DNA from: Candidatus Omnitrophota bacterium
GTDB taxonomy: Bacteria > Omnitrophota > Gorgyraeia > Gygaellales > Profunditerraquicolaceae
Direction of reading: 5' to 3'
DNA length: 5,811 nt
NCBI GenBank assembly: GCA_028715095.1
Contig: JAQUSM010000076.1
Location: forward strand, 1-5,811
Part shown: piece after piece, positions 1 through 5,243 of the stretch
Layout: the number at the start of each line of letters is the position of its first letter
Position numbering within the stretch: position 1 is the first letter of the stretch
The notes under the pieces: model-generated
Database searches by the model: none
What the model saw: only the letters and a program-made list of their open reading frames with translations
What the model was told of the DNA's origin: nothing
Position numbers and translations under genes: made by a program

Positions 1-264
1 TCCTGGGAAAAGGGCCAAAGAATATTTTCTTGCGCCGATGCTATTGCCCGCGTAATAGAGAGGCGCCTGGTTAACACGCAGGTAGCCCCTGTTACTTCTG
101 AAACAATAACTATTCCCATGAAACATTCGCATGATGACCAGCTGCTGGCTTCGGACCTGGATGATCAGGCCAATATCGTCGGTGTATGCCCGGATTGCGG
201 AGGGGCTCTACGCCATGAGGAAGGCTGCGTCAAATGCTATGCCTGTGGTTATTCCAAGTGTTAA
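1..264 (+). CDS. nrdJ: Vitamin B12-dependent (class II) ribonucleotide reductase, C-terminal fragment
   Basis: This is the 3' end of a gene whose start lies outside the window; 87 codons are visible in frame 1, ending at TAA 262-264. The family converts ribonucleotides to deoxyribonucleotides in the cytoplasm using adenosylcobalamin. The recognisable part is the tail: a short piece ending IERR, a variable acidic linker, then six cysteines at fragment residues 63, 66, 76, 79, 82 and 87, arranged CPDC, CVKC and finally CGYSKC, with the last cysteine being the last residue. This zinc-ribbon-like tail ending in GYSKC is characteristic of long NrdJ proteins. The terminal C-X4-C has the same spacing as the shuttle cysteine pair at the end of E. 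coli NrdA, so I infer that it re-reduces the active site. The catalytic barrel is not in the window, so assignment rests on the tail alone. A terminator-like hairpin follows 32 nt after the stop. Confidence 0.88.
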   Translation, partial: SWEKGQRIFSCADAIARVIERRLVNTQVAPVTSETITIPMKHSHDDQLLASDLDDQANIVGVCPDCGGALRHEEGCVKCYACGYSKC

Positions 265-279
265 TGGGGTAATTATAAT
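251..279 (+). promoter_or_regulatory. Possible sigma-70 type promoter ahead of mnmG
   Basis: A perfect TATAAT lies at 274-279, just after the nrdJ stop. With a 17-nt spacer the -35 position would be ATTCCA at 251-256, which matches TTGACA at only three of six positions, and there is no TG extension before the -10. It is the best candidate in the only gap of the window. A transcript from it would start near 286 and pass through the hairpin at 297-346 before reaching mnmG. AT-rich gaps give TATAAT by chance, so this is a weak call. Confidence 0.25.
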
Positions 280-296
280 AATCTAGAGGTATGGGT

Positions 297-346
297 AAAA
301 AGGTAGAGGCGAAGATTAAACTGCCTCTGCCTTTTTCTATTTTTTA
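297..346 (+). terminator. Rho-independent terminator-like hairpin between nrdJ and mnmG
   Basis: The left arm AGGTAGAGGC (301-310) pairs with GCCTCTGCCT (323-332), with a single U-G wobble, around a 12-nt loop (311-322). The A run at 297-300 can add four A-U pairs with 333-336. The right arm runs into a T-rich tract (332-345, interrupted by C and A). This is the standard intrinsic terminator shape and most simply ends nrdJ transcription. The A run on the left side means it could also work on the opposite strand. It ends about 13 nt before the mnmG start codon, so any mnmG transcript starting upstream has to read through it. Confidence 0.85.
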
Positions 347-358
347 AAGGTCATTCTT

Positions 359-2212
359 ATGGGTTATGATGTTATCGTAATTGGCGCCGGGCATGCCGGT
401 ATCGAAGCGGCCCTGGCAAGCAGCCGCATGGGCGTAAAAACCCTGATACTTACCTTAGATATTAATTCTATCGGCAGGATGAGTTGTAATCCTGCTATCG
501 GCGGCGTAGGCAAGGGGCAGCTGGTAAAAGAGATCGATGCTTTAGGCGGTTCTATGGGGAAGGCAGCGGATGCCTGCGCAATACAATTCCGCATACTTAA
601 TTCTTCCAAGGGTGCGGCTGTGCAGTCATCAAGGGCGCAGATTGATATGCATAAATACAGCCGCTATATGCAAAAATTGCTTAAGCGCCAAAGAAATCTT
701 GTAATAAAAGAGGCTGAAGTAAAAAGGTTGATCGTTAAGGATGGAAAAATTACAGGTATAGCAACAGACAAAGAAGAGCTTGATGCTAAATGCGTGGTTA
801 TCTGCCCCGGGACATTCTTAGACGGCCTGATTCACGTGGGGTTAAGACATTTTAGCGGCGGCCGGATTAATGAACGCGCCAGTATTGGTCTGGCGGATAA
901 CTTAAGGGAGTTAGGTTTTAACCTGCTGCGTTTTAAGACCGGGACCTGCCCGCGCCTGGATAAAAACACTATTGACTTTTCCGGCCTTATCAGGCAGGAT
1001 GGCGATTCTTTACCCAAACCTTTTTCATTTTCTACTGTAAAATTCAAGCAGAAGCAGGTGCCCTGCTACATAACCTATACTAATGGAGAAACGCATAAGA
1101 TTATCCTGGCTAATCTGGACCGTTCGCCGCTTTATTCGGGAAAGATTAAGGCAACGGGAGTAAGATATTGCCCGTCAATAGAAGATAAGGTTGTTAAATT
1201 CAGCGATAAAGAAAGGCACCAGGTATTCTTGGAACCGGAAGGTTTAGGGGTTTGTGAAATTTATCCAAATGGCGTCTCAACCAGCCTGCCTGAAGATGTG
1301 CAGCTTAAGCTTTTAGGTTCTATCGCAGGATTAGAAAAAGCCAGGGTGATCCGTTTCGGCTATGGTATTGAGCATGTTGTAGTTGAGCCTACGCAGTTGT
1401 ATCCGAGCATGGAAACAAAGCTGGTTAAGAATCTTTATCTGGCAGGCCAAATTAACGGAACTACGGGTTATGAGGAAGCCGCCTCGCAAGGATTACTGGC
1501 TGGAATAAATTCCGCCCTGCGTATACAAAATAAAGAACCGCTTATTTTAGACCGCGCAAGCAGCTATATCGGTGTTTTGATCGATGATTTAACTACTAAA
1601 GGTACGCTTGAACCTTACCGTATGTTTACTTCGCGGGTGGAATACCGGCTTATTTTGCGTGAAGACAACGCAGATTTGCGTTTAAGCAAGACAGGTTTTG
1701 ATTTAGGATTGTTAAGCTTAGCAGCTTATCGTAAGGTTAAAAATAAACAGAAAGGCATAAAAGAGGCAGCGGCATTTTTAAAGAAAACGCGCATTAAACC
1801 GGACAAGCTGATCAACGCTAAATTAGCCCGGCTTAATTCTGCCGTGCTTAGCAGGATAGTAAACTTAGAGGATTTATTAAAACGCCCGCAGATACATATT
1901 AAAGATTTAAAAACAATACATAAGCTAAAACCGTCCATACCGGAATCTGCTTGGCAGCAAATTGAAATAGAGGTAAAATATGCTGGATTCATCCAGAGGC
2001 AGCTTAAGGATGTTGAGCGGTTTAAGCATCTGGAGAAAATAAAGCTGCCGCTTGATCTTGATTATGCCGGCTTATCCGGGATATCCCGCGAGATACGGGA
2101 GAAGTTATCTAAATTTAAACCGCTTAATCTTGGCCAGGCATCGCGGATTTCAGGAGTAACTCCCGCTGCAATCTCGCTGCTCATGGTTTATCTAAGGAAA
2201 ATTAATGTTTAA
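359..2212 (+). CDS. mnmG: tRNA uridine-34 5-carboxymethylaminomethyl modification enzyme MnmG (GidA)
   Basis: MnmG is the FAD-dependent partner of MnmE. Together they install the (carboxymethyl)aminomethyl group on C5 of wobble uridine 34 in several tRNAs, using methylene-tetrahydrofolate, in the cytoplasm. At 617 residues it is full length for the family. Visible landmarks: the FAD-binding GAGHAG at 9-14; SCNPAIGGVGKG at 42-53, whose Cys43 matches one of the two conserved catalytic cysteines; NSSKG at 81-85; FSGGR at 165-169; KTGT-PRLD at 193-201; RYCPSIEDK at 269-277, where Cys271 matches the second cysteine; HQVFLEPEG at 287-295; and AGQINGTTGYEEAA at 362-375. The C-terminal helical part (about 450-617) is the region known to contact MnmE and tRNA. 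The ATG is preceded by AAAGG at 346-350 with 8 nt spacing. One oddity is Cys197 where most homologues have proline in TGTPPR. The last 8 nt overlap the next gene. Confidence 0.97.
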   Translation: MGYDVIVIGAGHAGIEAALASSRMGVKTLILTLDINSIGRMSCNPAIGGVGKGQLVKEIDALGGSMGKAADACAIQFRILNSSKGAAVQSSRAQIDMHKYSRYMQKLLKRQRNLVIKEAEVKRLIVKDGKITGIATDKEELDAKCVVICPGTFLDGLIHVGLRHFSGGRINERASIGLADNLRELGFNLLRFKTGTCPRLDKNTIDFSGLIRQDGDSLPKPFSFSTVKFKQKQVPCYITYTNGETHKIILANLDRSPLYSGKIKATGVRYCPSIEDKVVKFSDKERHQVFLEPEGLGVCEIYPNGVSTSLPEDVQLKLLGSIAGLEKARVIRFGYGIEHVVVEPTQLYPSMETKLVKNLYLAGQINGTTGYEEAASQGLLAGINSALRIQNKEPLILDRASSYIGVLIDDLTTKGTLEPYRMFTSRVEYRLILREDNADLRLSKTGFDLGLLSLAAYRKVKNKQKGIKEAAAFLKKTRIKPDKLINAKLARLNSAVLSRIVNLEDLLKRPQIHIKDLKTIHKLKPSIPESAWQQIEIEVKYAGFIQRQLKDVERFKHLEKIKLPLDLDYAGLSGISREIREKLSKFKPLNLGQASRISGVTPAAISLLMVYLRKINV

Positions 2213-2882
2213 TAATAAGCTCGACCTTAAGAATTTCTGCCTTTCTTTAGAAGTTGATCTCTTCGGTATTGCCGATATAAAAAATATAAAAGATGAGTTT
2301 TTGATTTCACCTAAAGTTTTAGCGAAAATGGACCGCGCGGTATGCTTAGGGTTACGTATCTCCCGGGCGGCTTTGGCTGAGATAGAGCAGGTCCCTACGA
2401 GGATGTATTTTCATCACTACCGCATGGTGAATATGTTTCTGGACCAGGTAGCCTTAAGGGTGGGTAATTACATACAGAAAAAAGGCTACCTTAGCCTGAC
2501 TATCCCTGCTTCGCAGATTATTGATTGGGAAAAGCTAAGCGCGCACGCATCGCATAGGAAATTAGGCGTTTTAGCGGGCTTGGGCTGGATTGGCAGGAAT
2601 AACCTTTTGGTAAATAGAGAGCTGGGCAGCCAATTCCGCCTGGTGACTATTCTCACGGATATGCCTCTTGAGCCAGACCAGCCTACGAAAGAAGATTGTG
2701 GTTTGTGCCGGCTTTGTGTTAAAATATGTCCTGCGCAGGCTATAAAAGATGAACCCGCGCAATTTGAGCATGTCAGGTGTTTTGAGAAGTTAAGAGAGTT
2801 TCAGAAGCAGCGGCAGGTTGATTCTTATGTATGCGGTATTTGTGTGAATGTGTGTAAAGGCAAGAAAGAGGACGCCGGGTGA
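2205..2882 (+). CDS. Double [4Fe-4S] cluster protein related to QueG / reductive dehalogenases
   Basis: This 225-residue protein has the iron-sulfur core of the epoxyqueuosine reductase (QueG) superfamily. AGLGWIGRNNLL at 124-135 and GSQFRLVTILTDMPLE at 141-156 are family hallmarks. A first cluster motif follows, CGLCRLCVKICP with cysteines 165, 168, 171 and 175, then Cys192 and a second motif CGICVNVC with cysteines 210, 213 and 217. These eight cysteines fit two 4Fe-4S clusters, with Cys192 in the place of the lone cysteine of QueG's CISYLTIE segment. It is much shorter than QueG (about 350-385 residues) because it stops after the second cluster and so lacks the C-terminal HEAT-like region. 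It also has IIDWEKLSAHASHRK where QueG has its DTxPxxER stretch. I therefore do not call it queG; cobalamin binding and substrate are unknown. The ATG has AAGGA at 2194-2198 inside mnmG and overlaps mnmG by 8 nt. Its stop overlaps the next start by 4 nt. Confidence 0.85.
   Translation: MFNNKLDLKNFCLSLEVDLFGIADIKNIKDEFLISPKVLAKMDRAVCLGLRISRAALAEIEQVPTRMYFHHYRMVNMFLDQVALRVGNYIQKKGYLSLTIPASQIIDWEKLSAHASHRKLGVLAGLGWIGRNNLLVNRELGSQFRLVTILTDMPLEPDQPTKEDCGLCRLCVKICPAQAIKDEPAQFEHVRCFEKLREFQKQRQVDSYVCGICVNVCKGKKEDAG
2868..2871 (+). promoter_or_regulatory. Shine-Dalgarno GAGG deciding a GTG start
   Basis: GAGG ends 7 nt before GTG 2879-2881. It supports the GTG as the start of the response regulator and places the ribosome on the last codons of the upstream gene. 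Start and stop share GTGA, the usual arrangement for translational coupling. Confidence 0.65.
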
Positions 2883-3574
2883 AAGAGAAGATCCTGATTG
2901 TCGAAGACGAGAAAGATATTATCAAGATGATTGAATATAACCTTAAAAAGGAAGGTTTTAAGGTTATTGATGCCCGCGATGGAGAAGATGCTTTGGATTT
3001 AGCTTTACGCCAATACCCGGACCTTATTTTATTGGATTTAATGCTTCCGGGAATAGACGGCCTGGAGGTATGCAAAACTTTAAAAAAAGATCCCAAGACC
3101 GCCTCAATACCTATAATTATGCTTACCGCCAAAGGGCAGGAATCAGACAAGGTGGTGGGTTTAGAATTGGGAGCTGATGATTATGTCACCAAGCCATTTA
3201 GTCCGCGTGAGCTTATTGCCCGCATAAAAGCGGTGCTGCGCAGGGCAACCGAGAAAGAAAAACTTCCCGAAGTGTTTGAGTCCGGTGATTTAAGAATAGA
3301 TTTTGCCAGGATATCCGTAACCGTCAAAGAAAAGGCGGTTACGATTACGGCAAAGGAATTTGAACTTTTGAAAACCCTGCTTAAGGCAAAAGGGAGGGTC
3401 CTGTCCCGGGATTATCTTTTGGATTCTATCTGGGGTTATGATCACGCTATGGAGATTCAGACCCGCACAGTGGATGTACATGTAAGGACCTTGCGTAAAA
3501 AACTTAAATCAGCGGCGAAAATGATTGTAACGGTCAAAAACTACGGCTACAGGTTTGAAGCAGAAGAGGAGTAA
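2879..3574 (+). CDS. phoB: PhoB-like response regulator, OmpR/PhoB family
   Basis: A cytoplasmic two-component regulator that, once phosphorylated by its kinase, binds DNA to control transcription. At 231 residues it has the standard two-domain length. The receiver domain covers about 1-121: acidic pocket Glu9/Asp10, phosphoacceptor Asp53 in LLDLMLPG, Thr83 in MLTAK, and Lys105 in VTKPFSPRE. The winged-helix DNA-binding domain covers about 135-227, with ITAKEFELL at 156-164, GRVLSRDYLLDSIWG at 172-186, the recognition-helix stretch RTVDVHVRTLRKKL at 196-209, and a terminal NYGYRF hairpin at 221-226. All key phosphotransfer residues are present. The start is GTG, backed by a Shine-Dalgarno at 2868-2871 and by the receiver domain beginning right at residue 4. 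Assignment to phosphate control comes from close PhoB similarity plus the downstream phosphate transporter, PhoU-like protein and PhoR-like kinase. Without them PhoP or WalR-type regulators would look similar. Confidence 0.88.
   Translation: MKEKILIVEDEKDIIKMIEYNLKKEGFKVIDARDGEDALDLALRQYPDLILLDLMLPGIDGLEVCKTLKKDPKTASIPIIMLTAKGQESDKVVGLELGADDYVTKPFSPRELIARIKAVLRRATEKEKLPEVFESGDLRIDFARISVTVKEKAVTITAKEFELLKTLLKAKGRVLSRDYLLDSIWGYDHAMEIQTRTVDVHVRTLRKKLKSAAKMIVTVKNYGYRFEAEEE
3567..3571 (+). promoter_or_regulatory. Shine-Dalgarno AGGAG for pit
   Basis: AGGAG overlaps the last codons of the regulator and ends 10 nt before ATG 3582. An in-frame TAA at 3576-3578 rules out any earlier start, so the ATG at 3582 is the first possible one. 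A closer AAGGG at 3577-3581 abuts the ATG with no spacer and is unlikely to be the working site. Confidence 0.6.
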
Positions 3575-3581
3575 GTAAGGG

Positions 3582-4559
3582 ATGTTATTGCTTGTTATTT
3601 TAATCTTGCTTATGGGTTTAGCGGTGGGTTGGTCTATTGGCGCTAATGACGCAGCTAACTCTTTGGGCACAGCCGTAGGTTCAAAAGTTTTAACCTTGCG
3701 CCAGGCAATTGTTCTGATTGTAATCTTTGGTTTCCTGGGAGCATACCTGCAGGGTGCATATGTAACTAAAACCATTGGTAAGGGGATCGTGCCTTTGGAT
3801 CAACTGGAAAAGCAAACTGCTATGTATATAGCCTTAATAGCTTCGTTTGCCGCCTGCGCATGGGTAGTCTTGGCCACATATTGGAAGATGCCTATTTCTA
3901 CAAGTCATTCTATTGTTGGCGCGGTTGCCGGAGCGGGTTTTGCGGTTGGGGCTCCGGTAAAATGGAAGATATTGCTGGACATATTTATCTGCTGGATTTT
4001 TACTCCAATAGGGGCGGCAATTTTAGGTTATATATTCTTTAGGATCCTGCAGAATTTTTTTTATCGTTTCTTTCCGCGTAAATTCATAAAACCAATCGTC
4101 TTTTTTCTGGTCATCGCCAGCGGATGTTACGTGGCGTATACCTGGGGAGCAAATGATGTAGCAAATTCCGTCGGGGTTATTTCCGGAGTCGGCGTGCTTA
4201 CTCCAAATATGAGTGTAATTTTCGGCGGCTTGGCTATAGTGTTTGGGATAATGACCTGGGGGTATAAAGTTATTGAAACGGTTGGTTCTGAGATTACCCG
4301 TCTTCTTCCGATTATGGCACTTTCTGCGCAGTTAGCCAGCGCAGTAAATGTGCATCTTTATACTGTTTTTGGTATTCCGGTATCTACCAGCCATTCCATA
4401 GTGGGGGCGATTTGCGGTGTAGGGTTAGTCAGGGGGGTCAGGGTGCTTAATTTCCGCATAATGAAGGATATGATTCTTTGCTGGCTGGCCACCCCTTTTA
4501 TCTCAGGGTTGATAAGTTATTTAGTATTGCAGATGATTAGAATATTTGTAAAAATTTAA
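3582..4559 (+). CDS. pit: Inorganic phosphate transporter, PiT family
   Basis: An inner-membrane permease that brings in phosphate, or metal-phosphate complexes, driven by a proton or sodium gradient. The protein is 325 residues and strongly hydrophobic, with about ten membrane segments. The PiT signature appears twice: GANDAANSLGTAVGS at 20-34 and GANDVANSVG at 189-198. Each copy is followed by a matching PISTSHSIVGA (104-114) or PVSTSHSIVGA (266-276). This is the inverted-repeat fold of the family, with the GAND aspartates and the STSHS loops near the substrate site. A basic linker (about 155-170, FFYRFFPRKFIK) separates the halves. It is near the short end for the family, resembling compact bacterial and archaeal forms, and lacks the long cytoplasmic loop of E. 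coli PitA. The DUF47 partner follows after 13 nt. Whether the coupling ion is a proton or sodium cannot be told from the sequence. Confidence 0.95.
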   Translation: MLLLVILILLMGLAVGWSIGANDAANSLGTAVGSKVLTLRQAIVLIVIFGFLGAYLQGAYVTKTIGKGIVPLDQLEKQTAMYIALIASFAACAWVVLATYWKMPISTSHSIVGAVAGAGFAVGAPVKWKILLDIFICWIFTPIGAAILGYIFFRILQNFFYRFFPRKFIKPIVFFLVIASGCYVAYTWGANDVANSVGVISGVGVLTPNMSVIFGGLAIVFGIMTWGYKVIETVGSEITRLLPIMALSAQLASAVNVHLYTVFGIPVSTSHSIVGAICGVGLVRGVRVLNFRIMKDMILCWLATPFISGLISYLVLQMIRIFVKI

Positions 4560-4560
4560 G

Positions 4561-4567
4561 AAGGAGG
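4561..4567 (+). promoter_or_regulatory. Strong Shine-Dalgarno AAGGAGG for the DUF47 gene
   Basis: A perfect anti-16S match 5 nt ahead of ATG 4573, directly after the pit stop. It is the strongest ribosome binding site in the window, suggesting the accessory protein is made at a higher level than the membrane proteins around it. Confidence 0.85.
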
Positions 4568-4572
4568 AAACA

Positions 4573-5241
4573 ATGAAAGAAACAAGGAATATCTTGGGTT
4601 GGCTGGGTATGGCAGAAGAGCAATCAATACTTCTGGATGCAAAGAAGCATGTGGAGGAAACTTATAAAACGGTTGCTTTTTTCGCCGAAGCGGTAAAATC
4701 TTTTATTAAAGGAGACCTTGAGGCTAAGACACAGGCAATTGAGAGCGTCAGGCAGAGCGAGCACCAGGCTGATGTTTTACGATCTAAAATGGTTGATCAG
4801 CTTTCCGAGGGCATGCTTCTTCCTCCTGACAGGGAGGACATGATGCATTTTGTAAAGACTCTGGATAAAATAGCTGACTGGACAAATGGCGCGGCCAGGC
4901 TTTTGGGTTTTATCGAAGGGAAAATTCCCGAAAGTGTATTAAAGAATATTTCTTTAGGTACAGATTTGATTGTAGGCTCTATTTCGAAACTGAAAGAGGC
5001 TATAGCGGCATTGTCCAGGAATGAACTGAAAAACGCCATAGCTCTCAGTGCCGAGATCGACCAGTTAGAGCATCAGGCAGATGATCAGAAAAAGGCGATG
5101 ATCGAAGCGATTATCCACGCTAAGCTTGAGCCGGTCAGCCTGCTGTTAACTTATCAACTGGCGGAATATCTGGAAGGGGTAACTGATAAAATAGAAGACT
5201 GTGCTGATTTTATCAAGGTTCTGGCGATTAAATCAAAATAA
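4573..5241 (+). CDS. DUF47 / PhoU-like Pit accessory protein (TIGR00153 type)
   Basis: A soluble all-helical protein of 222 residues, the usual length for DUF47 proteins. These are distant PhoU relatives generally encoded next to PiT permeases and thought to regulate them. The sequence shows an internal two-fold repeat typical of the PhoU fold. EHQAD occurs at 63-67 and again at 166-170, each followed by a helix. LDKIADWTNGAARLL (97-111) is matched by TDKIEDCADFIKVL (204-217). The E-x-x-x-D and D-K-I-x-D acidic patterns are the kind that bind metal ions on PhoU surfaces. No membrane segment or signal peptide is seen. It follows pit by 13 nt and precedes the PhoR-like kinase by 2 nt, so it is placed to link transporter state and kinase activity. 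That role is inferred from PhoU biology, not shown here. It is not a bona fide PhoU, so I give no phoU symbol. Confidence 0.9.
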   Translation: MKETRNILGWLGMAEEQSILLDAKKHVEETYKTVAFFAEAVKSFIKGDLEAKTQAIESVRQSEHQADVLRSKMVDQLSEGMLLPPDREDMMHFVKTLDKIADWTNGAARLLGFIEGKIPESVLKNISLGTDLIVGSISKLKEAIAALSRNELKNAIALSAEIDQLEHQADDQKKAMIEAIIHAKLEPVSLLLTYQLAEYLEGVTDKIEDCADFIKVLAIKSK

Positions 5242-5243
5242 AT

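Noticed and set aside
364..609. Antisense open frames opposite mnmG (also 832-1047 and 1726-1992)
   Set aside because: They lie entirely opposite a clearly conserved gene, show no recognisable domains or own start signals, and reflect its codon pattern.
2780..2880. Pho box (direct repeats of CTGTCAT type) ahead of the regulator
   Set aside because: No convincing pair of repeats at the required spacing was seen in this coding region.
2205..2882. Naming this gene queG (epoxyqueuosine reductase)
   Set aside because: The length, the missing C-terminal region and the absent DTxPxxER motif argue against a true QueG, so only superfamily membership is claimed.
2773..3150. 125-residue antisense frame across the Fe-S protein / regulator junction (and smaller ones at 2571-2771, 3290-3481, 3509-3775, 4797-5039, 5279-5515)
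   Set aside because: The translations are low-complexity shadows rich in Ser/Ile/Lys with no family resemblance, and both sense genes underneath are well supported.
3860..4042. 60-residue + strand frame inside pit
   Set aside because: It is out of frame within highly conserved PiT sequence (PISTSHSIVGA region) and has no independent support.
4055..4062. Run of eight T in pit as a possible frameshift site
   Set aside because: The reading frame continues intact through it into the second conserved PiT half, so there is no sign of a frameshift or programmed slippage.
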